DNA from: Fuerstiella sp.
GTDB taxonomy: Bacteria > Planctomycetota > Planctomycetia > Planctomycetales > Planctomycetaceae
Direction of reading: 5' to 3'
NCBI GenBank assembly: GCA_029941865.1
Contig: JAPYTO010000005.1
Span: 1-64,000, forward strand
DNA length: 64,000 nt
The notes under the pieces were generated by a model. The model made no database searches, was not told the DNA's origin, and saw only the letters and a list, made by a program, of their open reading frames with translations. This document shows positions 18,051 through 27,797 of the stretch, piece after piece; the first letter of the stretch is position 1, and every line of letters begins with the position of its first letter. The position numbers and the translations under genes were made by a program.

Positions 18051-20603
18051 TTACTCGCGGCTGAGCGTTTCATCCAGATTCAGCAACATCAGACACACAG
18101 AGGCCCATGCTGCGTGTTCAACCGGGTCAAGTTCTTCATGGCGTGATGATTCGCCGACGGACAGCAGGTCAACAGCAGCCTCCCTGTCATCGCGGTATTC
18201 GGCTCGACTGCGATTCAGCCCAGCGGTGATCACATGAAGTTCGGCCTCGGTGGGTCGACGCGTCAGAACGCGCATGAATGCGTGTCCGATGCGTGGTGTG
18301 TCGCCATCCAGCTGCTCGTTGGTCAGGAGTTTCCGGGCCAGAGTTCGAGCGGCCTCCACATAGGCTGTCTCGTTCTGCGTCAGCAGGGCGTGCAGTGGCG
18401 TGTTGGTCCGCGCCGTTTTGACTGTACAGTATTGCCGTGAAGCATTGTCAAAAAACATGGTCGGCGCGATGATGCGTCGCCAGAAAATGTACAGGCTGCG
18501 TCGATAGAGTTTCGTTCCTGTGTCCTGTTGATACGTCTTCTTGCCGAAGGTTGCCTCTTCCCAGACGCCAGCGGGCTGATATGTGTTCACAGGAGGACCA
18601 CCTGTCTGGTCATTCAGCAGTCCGGACACTGCGAGAGCCTGATCGCGCAGCATCCATGCCGGCATGCGATATCGTGCAAACCGGGCCAACAGACGGTTCT
18701 CCGGGTCGACCTCGGAAAGATTCAAAAGAACGCCGTCGACACCGGCGATTGCCGAAGGGCGAATTACGGATGACTGCCGGTACGTGTGGCTGGTGACGAT
18801 GGTTCTGATCAGCCGTTTCACGTCCCAGCCGTTGTCACGAAAATCGGCCGCCAGCCAGTCCAGCAGATCCTTGTGCACGGGATACTCTGCCTGCACTCCG
18901 AAATCTTCGGTCGTTTTGACCAAACCGATACCGAACAGTTGCTGCCAGAAACGGTTGACCGTTACCCGGGCCGTCAATGGATGTTCGTCGGAAAGCAACC
19001 AACGGGCCAGGTCCAGGCGATTCCTGTGTTTGCCGCCCGAAGTCATGGAGGGAAGACTGCGGGGTGTCAGCGCCGTGACCTCACGCTTCGTGACGTCGTT
19101 GTACAGACCTCGGTTGAGTACATACGTCGGCCGCCACTGGTCCTGGTCCGCCATGACCATAACTTTGGGTGTGGCTTTCCTGACGGCGGCAGCTTGCGCC
19201 ATCAACGATTCTTTGCGCTTGCTGAGTTTTGCATATTCCCCATCGTGCTGTAAAAACGCCGTGCGAATTCGATCGTTTTGTTTATTGGTACGACGCGAAG
19301 GATCGACATGCAGGTCCGCCACCAGCGTTTCCCTGCCTGATGCAGATTGCGGCGCGACCTTTTTCGGCTGACTGTTCGCCAGCAGTTCTTTTTCCCACTC
19401 GGTCTGGCGGGGCTGAAGTTTTTCCTCCCTGTCGGCCAGGGTTCTGGTGGTCTCTCCCAATTGCTTCTGCAGGTCCGTCTGGCGACTCTGTTGGTCAGCC
19501 GTCGGGGCGGCGAGAACGGGAGCAGTCTGCGGGTCACCGCCGCTGCCGGACACCGGAGTCTGGTTGAAGAACGCAAAAAACTGGTAATATTCCTGCTGAG
19601 TCAGCGGGTCATACTTGTGATCATGACACCGGCAGCAATTGAGCGTCAGGCCGAGCCAGACGGTGCTCATCGTTTCGGCCATATCCATGACGTAGTCGAC
19701 TCGATTCTCTTCCGCAATGCGGCCGCCTTCGCCGTTGATCATGTGGTTGCGACAGAAACCGGTTGCCAGTGTCTGTTCAGGGGTGGCGTCGGGCAACAAA
19801 TCACCGGCCAATTGCAATGTCGTAAACTGGTCAAACGGGATGTTGTTGTTGAATGCCGTCACGACCCAGTCGCGCCACGGCCACATCGTACGTTCGCGGT
19901 CGCCCTGATAGCCGTTGCTGTCGGCGTAACGTGCTGCGTCCAGCCATTCCCACGCCATGCGTTCGCCGTAGGCGTCGGAACTTAGTAAGTGATCGACCAA
20001 CTTCTCATAGGCGTCCGACGATTTGTCAGCAGTAAACGCCTCGATGGCCTCCATCGTCGGCGGCAGACCTGTCAAATCCAGCGTCACTCGTCGCAGCAGC
20101 GTATGGCGTGCAGCTTCGATGGATGGACGCAGTTTCCTTTCGGCCAGGGTCGACTGCACAAAGGCATCAATCGGATTGCGAACAAGCTGCCGGGCCATGA
20201 CTGCTTTCGGAACAACCGGGGCCACCAGTGGTTCAAACGACCAGTGTCGACCCCACGGCGCTCCACTGATCACCCAGCGTTTCAGATTTTCTTTTTCGGG
20301 CGTTGACAGACTGCGATTGGAATCCGGGGGCGGCATCATTTCGTCAGGGTCGGTGGAGAAAATTCGCTGCAGTAAGACGCTGTCAATCAGGGAATCACGC
20401 CCGATTGCGTTGGCCGTGCCGGTCTCTGTATCGAGCCGCAGATCTGCCTGACGCTGTGCTTCGTCAGGCCCGTGACAGAAGTAACAATTCTCAGAAAGAA
20501 TCGGCAGGACGTCTCGTGAATAACGAATGTCGGGCGACTCATCTGCGAACGAATTGGAATCGCAGACAAAAATGAGACCGACGATGACAAAGAGTCTATG
20601 CAT
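18051..20603 (-). CDS. PSCyt1/DUF1549/DUF1553 planctomycete cytochrome-type protein
   Basis: The 850-residue exported protein has a signal peptide (cleavage near SFA, residue 20), a Planctomycete cytochrome C domain with haem site C40-Y-F-C43-H (DVLPILSENCYFCHGPDEA), DUF1549 (about 140-345, including the CCRCHDHKYDP signature) and DUF1553 (about 525-790). These proteins are almost restricted to Planctomycetota and relatives and are linked to degradation of complex polysaccharides, but the reaction is unknown. The usual partner, a DUF1501 protein encoded immediately downstream, is missing on both sides, so this is an orphan copy. The middle (about 375-450) is a charged coiled-coil-like insert. 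A likely cytoplasmic-membrane or periplasmic location follows from the signal peptide. Confidence 0.92.
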   Translation of the reverse strand: MHRLFVIVGLIFVCDSNSFADESPDIRYSRDVLPILSENCYFCHGPDEAQRQADLRLDTETGTANAIGRDSLIDSVLLQRIFSTDPDEMMPPPDSNRSLSTPEKENLKRWVISGAPWGRHWSFEPLVAPVVPKAVMARQLVRNPIDAFVQSTLAERKLRPSIEAARHTLLRRVTLDLTGLPPTMEAIEAFTADKSSDAYEKLVDHLLSSDAYGERMAWEWLDAARYADSNGYQGDRERTMWPWRDWVVTAFNNNIPFDQFTTLQLAGDLLPDATPEQTLATGFCRNHMINGEGGRIAEENRVDYVMDMAETMSTVWLGLTLNCCRCHDHKYDPLTQQEYYQFFAFFNQTPVSGSGGDPQTAPVLAAPTADQQSRQTDLQKQLGETTRTLADREEKLQPRQTEWEKELLANSQPKKVAPQSASGRETLVADLHVDPSRRTNKQNDRIRTAFLQHDGEYAKLSKRKESLMAQAAAVRKATPKVMVMADQDQWRPTYVLNRGLYNDVTKREVTALTPRSLPSMTSGGKHRNRLDLARWLLSDEHPLTARVTVNRFWQQLFGIGLVKTTEDFGVQAEYPVHKDLLDWLAADFRDNGWDVKRLIRTIVTSHTYRQSSVIRPSAIAGVDGVLLNLSEVDPENRLLARFARYRMPAWMLRDQALAVSGLLNDQTGGPPVNTYQPAGVWEEATFGKKTYQQDTGTKLYRRSLYIFWRRIIAPTMFFDNASRQYCTVKTARTNTPLHALLTQNETAYVEAARTLARKLLTNEQLDGDTPRIGHAFMRVLTRRPTEAELHVITAGLNRSRAEYRDDREAAVDLLSVGESSRHEELDPVEHAAWASVCLMLLNLDETLSRE

Positions 20604-21155
20604 TGTTCAAAACAGCTGGCGAACAGTGCCGGACGCCGTCCGGGAAATGCGGGTCGTCAGATTCGGAAGGAAGGAACAGGGAGGGTCTGCGTCTGCTGGT
20701 ACCGCTGCCCCGATTAATCGGCACCGGATTTTCTGACCAGTCGTCCAGTTCGGGCGTCCGCAGGTGATTGATCCAGAATGGCATTGTATGCCAGATCCAC
20801 CGAGATGGCATCACCGATCAGACGAAAGGTGGCAGGGTGGCACCGTTTGAGTGGGTGGCAAACGGAGTGCCGCGGAAGGTAGGCCGGATCCAGGAGCGCA
20901 GCGACGCTGCGTGCGCTGGGCATGATTGAGAGATTGAAGGTGAAAGTCCTTTATGGAGCCTATCGGAGGCAACCAATTTACGTTATGCGGGGCGACCCCG
21001 ATGAAACGCTTGGTGCCGGAACAGCGTTTCGCTCGGTCGCGGCCTACGTGGCTTGTTGCAAGCAACAGGGCCACCCGAGGGTTCACTCGTACCTCGTTCC
21101 AGCCCCGGCCACACTCTGCGACTTTACAGCCATTAATGATTGCGCCCGTGGCCGA
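20604..21155. other. intergenic region carrying an intron-like relic
   Basis: A 552-bp gap between two minus-strand genes. It holds the group II intron-like segment at 20911-21077. Short plus-strand frames across it show no recognisable features. No terminator was seen for the PilO/GspM-like gene. Confidence 0.5.
20911..21077 (+). repeat. diverged repeat, possible group II intron 5' relic (copy 2)
   Basis: It starts GTGCGCTGGGCATG and continues with GAAGGTGAAAGTCCTTTATG. GTGYG is the group II 5' consensus, and GGTGAAAGTCC resembles domain I of bacterial introns. It ends at GCAACAGGGCCACCCG, also found in copy 1 (8391-8566). No reverse transcriptase or domain V follows, so if it is an intron it is a 3'-truncated relic. 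Confidence 0.38.
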
Positions 21156-23039
21156 CTATTCTTCTGAAGAGCTGGGTGGATCTTTGTCATAGTCAGCGGC
21201 TTTGTCGGCTGCCGTCTTCTCGGCTGCCGGCTTTTCATCACCAGCGGTCGGCGTATTCACGGCCGGGGCGTCATCTGCTACGACCAGCGTTTTCGCATCT
21301 ACTGGTTTCTTGACAACGTCAGTTGCAGCAGGTGTGGCGGCGGGCTTTGCAGCAGGTTCTATCAGCACTCGCTCCCTCAGATTCTGGCCGAGCTTCAATT
21401 GCCAGATACCTGCGGCATCTTTCATCCGAATATGACGTTTTGCGATCTCGATAAGTTCGGCGTCAATGTCTGCCGCCTCGATCCAGTCTCCGACCCGCAA
21501 TTCCGGCTTCTTGTTTTCCGCCTGATTCCAGAAAAATGCGACAAGCTGGCCGTCCCGGCCAACAGCACCGGTGAATCGTGTCAATGCGGCGATGTCGTCC
21601 ATGACTTTCAGTGTCAACGTTCCGACAGCGGACATGGCCGGTTCGCCACCGTCGGTGACCTTCACCTTGATCGGGTACTCGCCGGGCGTGAACGTGCGCG
21701 GCGCGGTCCACTTCAGGATATTGCCGTCTTCGCCAAAGACCATACCTTCCGGATTATCGTCACCTTCAAGTGAGTATTTCAGATTGGCCATCGGCCCATC
21801 GTCCTGAGCAGCGACGGTTAGAATGAAGTCACGCCCCAGCACGGCGATGGCGTCAGCAGGCAGAGTGATCTCAGGCGCGTCATTCGGCAGCTTGACAGTG
21901 ATCGTAATCGTTTTTTCCACTCGCAGATCTTCGTTGTTTTTCTGCGTCAGTATGACAGTGCCTTCGTACTTCTTCGGTTCGATGTCTTCGCCTGTCGTCC
22001 ATTCCAGCTCACCCGATTCAGCATTGATCGCCATACCATCGACAGCATCTTCCAGAGCAAACACCGGCACACCGATGTCTTCATTAATGTCTTCTGCACG
22101 TGCCGTCATTTTCACGGACTCGCCGGGAGCAATCGTCTTGTCGAGGACGGACGCGATTCGCGGTTTGTAAACTCGCGGCGGAGTCGGCTTGGCAAACGGT
22201 GACGAATTCAGAAAGTTATCGTAATCAGAAAAACTCACGTTGCGCCGTCCGAAAGCGACGGGAAACAGTTGCACGCTCTCTTCAACAGTATGGGGCGCAG
22301 CAATGGTTCCCTCCTGCCCGCGTTCGACGGTCCATTTTCCGTTGTTCTCACTATCGATGGCAGTGACCTTCACCATTTCCTTGCCAACCTGAGCAAGGAA
22401 CGGTGCCTTCGTGGGGAATCCCTTAGCAGAGGTGACCGTTAGTTCCGTGTCGGTCGCAGACAGGGGTTGCGGCAGTTTTGCTCGGACAAAAACGTCGTTG
22501 CTGTCCGGGCAGCCAGCGACACTCATACCCTCTGCAGTAAGCAGAATTTCCATGCGCGGGTTCCCCTGGGAACCGGTGCTCTGGATTTCCAGGTTCGCAA
22601 TGCGATGCATCAGACCGGCCTGTTCGAACAGGTACAGAAACCGGCTGAGCCCTTCAAGATCCGTTTCTGCCTCCACATCCACGTTGACTGTCAGGTATTG
22701 GTTGCGACGATTGTCCGTCCTGCCAGGGTTCACATCCAATTGAGAAAATTTACATTGTTTCGCAAGGTTGGTGATCCAGATCTGATACAACCACTGCGCA
22801 TCGGAGATTCGTGGCGGCAGACTGGCAGCACGGCCCTGGCTGATGTGTTCTTTCGCCACCAACAGCTGCATCTGCTTCAGCTCTTCCCGCTCGTATTCGG
22901 TGGTGGCGTTGTCCAGGTTGCGTTGAGCATCGCGGACCGGTCCCATGATGACGTCGTCGACCAAAGGCCGAAGTACGCCGAGTCCAAGCACTCCTGCAAG
23001 GACCATCGCGAGTACTTTTGTACGTTGTTTATCGTCCAT
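21156..23039 (-). CDS. PilO/GspM-like inner-membrane protein with cadherin-like extension
   Basis: The 627-residue protein ends the secretion cluster. The N-terminus has one membrane helix (residues 8-26, KVLAMVLAGVLGLGVLRPLV), then a periplasmic coiled coil and ferredoxin-like domain like PilO/GspM (about 35-175, with YLTVNVDVEAETDLEGLSRF). Unusually it continues with a beta-rich part (about 190-270) and a cadherin/He_PIG-like Ig region (about 300-500, with the words IAPGESVKM and MAINAESGELEWT), then a Pro/Ala/Lys-rich acidic tail. GspM normally has about 160 residues. It lies 10 bp after the PilM-PilN-like gene, so both are translated together. I infer an inner-membrane assembly platform subunit with a long periplasmic arm. 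Confidence 0.75.
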   Translation of the reverse strand: MDDKQRTKVLAMVLAGVLGLGVLRPLVDDVIMGPVRDAQRNLDNATTEYEREELKQMQLLVAKEHISQGRAASLPPRISDAQWLYQIWITNLAKQCKFSQLDVNPGRTDNRRNQYLTVNVDVEAETDLEGLSRFLYLFEQAGLMHRIANLEIQSTGSQGNPRMEILLTAEGMSVAGCPDSNDVFVRAKLPQPLSATDTELTVTSAKGFPTKAPFLAQVGKEMVKVTAIDSENNGKWTVERGQEGTIAAPHTVEESVQLFPVAFGRRNVSFSDYDNFLNSSPFAKPTPPRVYKPRIASVLDKTIAPGESVKMTARAEDINEDIGVPVFALEDAVDGMAINAESGELEWTTGEDIEPKKYEGTVILTQKNNEDLRVEKTITITVKLPNDAPEITLPADAIAVLGRDFILTVAAQDDGPMANLKYSLEGDDNPEGMVFGEDGNILKWTAPRTFTPGEYPIKVKVTDGGEPAMSAVGTLTLKVMDDIAALTRFTGAVGRDGQLVAFFWNQAENKKPELRVGDWIEAADIDAELIEIAKRHIRMKDAAGIWQLKLGQNLRERVLIEPAAKPAATPAATDVVKKPVDAKTLVVADDAPAVNTPTAGDEKPAAEKTAADKAADYDKDPPSSSEE

Positions 23040-23049
23040 TCTATCTGCC

Positions 23050-24525
23050 TCAGGCTTTCTTCTGCTTCTTCGCCAGTTCTTTTTTTGGCGTTGGAATGCT
23101 GACTTCCAGAATCAGTTCCGTGGGATAGTTGGGATCGCGTGGATTCTGTTGAATCGGAGTCGCCGCCACTTCGTAGCCGGCATCCGTAAGTACTCGCATC
23201 AGGTCTTCGACATCGCGGGGTGATTTGGCGTAGCCTTCGGCATCGAAAGAAGCGATGTAGTCTCCCTTCCGCAGGCTGAATTTGAACTGCCTGATGAAGA
23301 CACGTTCTGTACTGCCCATGATCTGCTGAATCTTTTTTAGTTCATCCAGCCAGCTGATGTCTCGATCCGTCCATTCCGTCAGACGTTCGTCCAGCAGAAG
23401 GTCGTTCTTACCCAGCTTGTAGGCATCCTTCATGTCATCGGCTTCACCGGCCAGGGCGGTGGCTTCCTTATTCAGTGCACTGACCTTATCGGTTCGCCAT
23501 TTCCAGCCGCCGACCAGCAGCAATGTTGCGATGCCGGCGATCAGAATGGTTTTGAGCCGACGATAGTCTTTCTTTTCCGGAGTCTGCCTGGGGTTCACCA
23601 GGTCGACCGCAGCGACCGACGCTTTCTGCGAATTGGCAATCGCACCAATAGCAGCCAGCAAGTCGGACGGTACCAACCCTTCTGCCAGGTTGCCGTTGAA
23701 CAGAGTGCCTGCGGGATCGATACGAACAATTTCTGCGTCGTTCAGTCGTTTCGTGATCGAATCGGGTACCCTGGCTGAGACGTCGGGACTGCCAATCACC
23801 GTCAGACGATGGACCGCATATTTGCCGATGTCTTCAGCGGCTGCCAGGCGAGCACGTGACACTTCTGCCCTCACCGCCTGTTCGACTCCGTCCAGCGACG
23901 ACCATGACGCACCGCTGTGCGAGAAAGCAACGTTGTGCCCGGTCATGAAGATCATTTCGATGGAATCGGATCCCAGCGAAATGACAGCCTCCACGGCCTG
24001 GTTGTCGACCTTCTTCGAAAGCAGACCTGCGTGCACAACAGCGGCAGCGATGCCGAACGAGCTGACGCGAATACCAGACACTTCCAGACCGGCAACGGTC
24101 AGAGCTTTACGAACATCGTCGACGTGTTTCTGCGGCAGCGTCACCAGTAATACTTCGCGTGTCTGGGCACCTGCACTGACGGGCAGAGGCACAAAGTCCA
24201 GACCGACGGATTCCACGGGCACAGTCAGCCGTGTGGCCGCCTGCATACGCACCATGTCGGGAATTTCGTCGTCGGAAAGATTCGGCAGTTCAACGCGATT
24301 AAACGTCACTTGGTGGCGCGGAAACACAACAATTGCTTCTGTCGCAGTGACTGCGGCAGACTCAAGTGCTGTCTTCAGCATTTCGCCGAGTTCGATGGCC
24401 GTGAATTTGCCGTCTTCACGGTCAATGGCGACCGACGCGCGAACCTGCACGGATGATCCGGAAGTCGAACCAACAGCAGCGATCAAGCGGTCGCGGTCCC
24501 ATTCTATGACAAGGGTTTCAGCCAT
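23050..24525 (-). CDS. PilM/GspL-like and PilN-like fusion protein
   Basis: The 491-residue protein starts with an actin-like ATPase fold as in PilM and cytoplasmic GspL (residues 1-~280: TLVIEWDRDRLIAAVG, IVVFPRHQVTFNRVELPN, IPDMVRMQAATRL). After a short linker come a single membrane helix (about 328-343, TILIAGIATLLLVGGW) and a periplasmic PilN-like domain (about 360-490). In GspL both parts are in one chain, so this is a GspL-type arrangement with PilM-like sequence. It would connect the GspE ATPase to the periplasmic platform. The PilO/GspM-like gene follows after 10 bp; gspK is 253 bp upstream. Confidence 0.78.
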   Translation of the reverse strand: MAETLVIEWDRDRLIAAVGSTSGSSVQVRASVAIDREDGKFTAIELGEMLKTALESAAVTATEAIVVFPRHQVTFNRVELPNLSDDEIPDMVRMQAATRLTVPVESVGLDFVPLPVSAGAQTREVLLVTLPQKHVDDVRKALTVAGLEVSGIRVSSFGIAAAVVHAGLLSKKVDNQAVEAVISLGSDSIEMIFMTGHNVAFSHSGASWSSLDGVEQAVRAEVSRARLAAAEDIGKYAVHRLTVIGSPDVSARVPDSITKRLNDAEIVRIDPAGTLFNGNLAEGLVPSDLLAAIGAIANSQKASVAAVDLVNPRQTPEKKDYRRLKTILIAGIATLLLVGGWKWRTDKVSALNKEATALAGEADDMKDAYKLGKNDLLLDERLTEWTDRDISWLDELKKIQQIMGSTERVFIRQFKFSLRKGDYIASFDAEGYAKSPRDVEDLMRVLTDAGYEVAATPIQQNPRDPNYPTELILEVSIPTPKKELAKKQKKA

Positions 24526-24778
24526 GATCTATTTCCTGAACGGCGGGCGAATGTGCCTATTAAACACCGGAAACGCCATCGTGGTGTCGGTGTGAACCAA
24601 ACGCAATATCTGGTCTGGAGTTATGTCGATTGAATTCAGCGTCCCGGCGGCTTGTGCCAACAAAAAACGCCCGCTTTACATGCATCTTTGGAGCGCCTCT
24701 CGGAAGCGGGCCGTTGATTTCTGAATGGTCGTTCGATTTTGGTTATCCCGATGCCGCTTTGCGACGATTGTCTGGAAG

Positions 24779-26410
24779 TTACCGGTCGGAATCTGTGGGT
24801 GTGAGGATGCTGGGGTGGTAGCCGCGTCCCAGCGACGTCAGGTCACGAACGGACATAATGCGAGGCGGGTATTCCGTGGCATCAATCATGGCTTCAAGAC
24901 GCGTGCTGGGGCCGCCAGCGTCGAAGTGACCGATGGCCTGAAAACGATAAACGTCGCCACCAGTCGTGATGTACGGGCCGATGGTGCGGAGAGTTTCCAG
25001 ATCGACGAGTCCTTCTGCCAGTATCCACGCCGCCGTGTTGTGGCGTGCCGTCATATTAGACGAGGAACTCTGCAGATCAATGGGTGGTCTCGCCCCGAGA
25101 ATCGAATCCGGCAGATCTGCAGGAATATCGAAACCCAACCCCGGCAGCACCGTCAGGACTTCCAGACGAGCCTGGTTGATGTTGATCCGGCCCTCGACGT
25201 AAGCGTCGTCTGTGGTGGTCAGCATTTTCTCCAGGTCGGGGAATACGTTCAGCAACACGCTGCTGTCTTCCGGCCACGGGCTTTCAAAGGACTGATCCAC
25301 GCCGGTGAGCATTTTGGTTGCATTGGAAGGGCCACCGATCAGTTGGTAAATCGAAGTGAACTGATACGTGGACACAACGGTCAGATCAATGTCGTTTCGC
25401 GAGATCTGGTCCTGAATTCCGGATTCCGCGGCTGGAGTACCGGGCGTCATGTATTCGGTCCCCGCCAGACGTATCGCGACGATATAGCTGGCGGCTTCTG
25501 CTCCGAACTCCTCTTCTATGGCATCGTACAGTTCGGTCATTTCGCCCATATTGATGTTGATTTTTTCTTCCCCATCAGGCGTTGTGTTTCGTTCACGACT
25601 GCGAGCAGTGAGGTAATCTTTCCAGCCCAGGTCCAGAATGCCATCGGCATTGTCAAAGGGGAGCGTTTGTTCGCCGTCGTTCTCGTTGGCGTCCAGTATT
25701 CCGTTGTGGTTCGCGTCCTCTCCATAAAACAGATCCGGCGTGACTCCCTGGACCTTCAGCAACTCGTCAATGGAATCCATCGGGCCGTTCTTGCAGGGAT
25801 AGGGAACGCTGAGTCCTTCGTATTCGTTGGATTCCGCACCGCCGGGGCGGCGATCTTCATCAGTATCCAGCCAGTCCAGAATGGCGTCGATGATATCATC
25901 TGTCATATTCGGAATACTGGACGTTGCCATATATACCAGGCCCAGCCGTTCTTCTTCCGGCAGCAACTGTTCCAGTGTGTCCAGTTCCAGCAGTCGGTTG
26001 ATGTTGAACTTGGCGTTCTCGTTGCCCAGACCGAAACGAATACCTCCCGCTGACGAGTTGGATTCGTCCGGTGCGATGATCGTGTAACGAACACGTCCCC
26101 GATCGACCGAGGAATCCCGCAGCAACTGCCCTCGAAAGACGTCCGGATCGTTATACAAATCGACGGTGTCGTCGTAATCGCGTTCCAGAATGCGGGTCGC
26201 CGCATATTCAATGGCGGATTCCGCAGCGGTGCGAGCTGTGACATCGCGACCACCCATGGCGGCCGCTTCGTGTTCCACCAGCATTGTGCCCGAATAGTTG
26301 TAAGCCGCCAGCGACAGCAGCACGATGGCGATGGTGACGACCGCCAGTACGAAGCCACGGCGTGGCTGGTATTCCGTTGCGGAGTCGTAAGTTGCAGCGT
26401 TTCGTTTCAT
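24779..26410 (-). CDS. gspK: type II secretion minor pseudopilin GspK-like
   Basis: The 543-residue protein has a class III (prepilin-like) signal: basic start, then R-R-G followed by FVLAVVTIAIVLLSLAAYN. The residue normally Glu at +5 is Val, as is typical for GspK, which caps the pseudopilus tip. The rest has alpha-rich repeats with helix-hairpin-helix-like NININ/INRLLELD segments, and a Ca2+-type acidic insert (DANHNGILDANENDGEQ) around 240. It is longer than GspK in Proteobacteria (about 330). It overlaps gspJ by 4 bp and lies after it. Processing needs a prepilin peptidase, which is not in this window. Confidence 0.8.
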   Translation of the reverse strand: MKRNAATYDSATEYQPRRGFVLAVVTIAIVLLSLAAYNYSGTMLVEHEAAAMGGRDVTARTAAESAIEYAATRILERDYDDTVDLYNDPDVFRGQLLRDSSVDRGRVRYTIIAPDESNSSAGGIRFGLGNENAKFNINRLLELDTLEQLLPEEERLGLVYMATSSIPNMTDDIIDAILDWLDTDEDRRPGGAESNEYEGLSVPYPCKNGPMDSIDELLKVQGVTPDLFYGEDANHNGILDANENDGEQTLPFDNADGILDLGWKDYLTARSRERNTTPDGEEKININMGEMTELYDAIEEEFGAEAASYIVAIRLAGTEYMTPGTPAAESGIQDQISRNDIDLTVVSTYQFTSIYQLIGGPSNATKMLTGVDQSFESPWPEDSSVLLNVFPDLEKMLTTTDDAYVEGRININQARLEVLTVLPGLGFDIPADLPDSILGARPPIDLQSSSSNMTARHNTAAWILAEGLVDLETLRTIGPYITTGGDVYRFQAIGHFDAGGPSTRLEAMIDATEYPPRIMSVRDLTSLGRGYHPSILTPTDSDR

Positions 26411-27315
26411 AACGCGGTCTCCCCAACGTATGGCGTGCAGACAGGAAGCGGCACAACCAGTCGGTGCACGGTATCCTGCAGTGCTCCCACGGTTTCCGCG
26501 AGATTGCGGTCGTCATTTTCATCCTGAACGACTGTCAGTGTCAATTCAATGATGATCGCCAGCGGCATTGCATTCTGAGCCGTACTGTCCCATTCCGTCA
26601 GGTAATCGACTCCGTCAAAGTATTCGAACTTCAACGCCGCCACTTCCGGGGCCAGCAGTGCGGTGGCCGCCAGCTGCATTCCCATGTCGCCCTGATTGAT
26701 GGCCGTGCTGAGTCCGATAAGATCGCCCTGCATACGAGCCAGCCCTTCCGACGGCCCGGATAGCGTGGCGTTCGAAGCTGCGAATTCTCCGCCCAGGCTG
26801 CTGCCACCTTCCCGTGCCATCAGGTATCGCACGACCAATGCGTCGCTGCTGCGATCTGTGGGCAACATCAACTCCTGAGCACTGATGTAATCCTGATCAC
26901 GATCCGGACGGCTGATGTACAACACCAGATCGGAGTCGGAACCAAATAGGCCGTTGGTGTAGCTCGCCATCGCCGTATCGGCATCGACATCGTCCGTCTG
27001 GTCGTCGTCTTCTTCGGACGTACTCAATTCCTCTTCGACAAAAGTACACGACTGAATGTCACGAGCCATCTGACGCAGCACGGCTCTGGCGATCTGAGCT
27101 CGTTCGATTTCGTCATAACTTTCTGTCGCGGTCGTCCAGTACACGGACATCGCCGTGTACAGAGCGGCCATCAACAGTGTGGTCAGTCCGGTGGCCAGCA
27201 GAACTTCCAGCAGAGTGAAGCCGTGTGTGCGGGATACAGGAACCTCGCTGCCGCGCGGCCCGATGGGCACGCGGTTAAACGAATAATCGGTTCGATTTCG
27301 TCTACACGAATTCAT
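26407..27315 (-). CDS. gspJ: type II secretion minor pseudopilin GspJ-like
   Basis: The 302-residue protein carries a prepilin signal at residues 30-54: R-T-H-G before FTLLEVLLATGLTTLLMAAL, with Glu at +5 of the mature chain. The following domain is poorly conserved, with an acidic loop (SEEDDDQTDDVDADTA) and a C-terminal strand region. GspJ, GspI and GspK form the pseudopilus tip in the type II system. An N-terminal basic extension of about 30 residues precedes the signal. The ATG overlaps the gspI stop by 4 bp. Confidence 0.78.
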   Translation of the reverse strand: MNSCRRNRTDYSFNRVPIGPRGSEVPVSRTHGFTLLEVLLATGLTTLLMAALYTAMSVYWTTATESYDEIERAQIARAVLRQMARDIQSCTFVEEELSTSEEDDDQTDDVDADTAMASYTNGLFGSDSDLVLYISRPDRDQDYISAQELMLPTDRSSDALVVRYLMAREGGSSLGGEFAASNATLSGPSEGLARMQGDLIGLSTAINQGDMGMQLAATALLAPEVAALKFEYFDGVDYLTEWDSTAQNAMPLAIIIELTLTVVQDENDDRNLAETVGALQDTVHRLVVPLPVCTPYVGETAL

Positions 27316-27797
27316 TCTTCGGCCTCCGCTTCTTCAGCCGCCATGGCTGCGTCCAGAAACAGCTGCGGATCTCGCATCAGACGGACCAGCAGGAACGCCG
27401 AATTGGGCAATTGCTCGGCAATCACGTGTTCCACTCGGACGCTGATCAGCAACAGACTTTCCCCCGGGCCTTCTTCCACGGTGACCGAATACCGCCAGTT
27501 TTCACTGTCTGTAAACGGCTGGTTGGATTCCGACGTCAGTGGGCTGATTCCGGAAACGAGTTCGCCCATCAGGCTCTCACACCGCAGGGCGGCTTCCGAA
27601 TCCAGTTTCGCGCTCAGCCGAGAATCATGGCCCACACGCATCACCTGCAGAATAGCGGTCAATGACCCCATGAAGATCGCAGTGGCCAGCAGCACTTCCA
27701 GCAGCGTGATCCCTGAACGGCCGGCGTTGTTCACGCCGGCAGCAGAAGACAACCCACGTGTTCTGCGTTCAGAAGACTTGCCTGTGGACAGCTTCAT
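27312..27797 (-). CDS. gspI: type II secretion minor pseudopilin GspI-like
   Basis: The 161-residue protein has a prepilin-type segment around 28-48 (R-S-G then ITLLEVLLATAIFMGSLTA), with Glu at +5. The soluble part (about 50-161) is short, as in GspI. It overlaps gspJ by 4 bp and touches gspH by 1 bp (TGATG), so these three are translationally coupled. A Glu-rich C-terminal tail (EAEAEE) ends the chain. Confidence 0.78.
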   Translation of the reverse strand: MKLSTGKSSERRTRGLSSAAGVNNAGRSGITLLEVLLATAIFMGSLTAILQVMRVGHDSRLSAKLDSEAALRCESLMGELVSGISPLTSESNQPFTDSENWRYSVTVEEGPGESLLLISVRVEHVIAEQLPNSAFLLVRLMRDPQLFLDAAMAAEEAEAEE

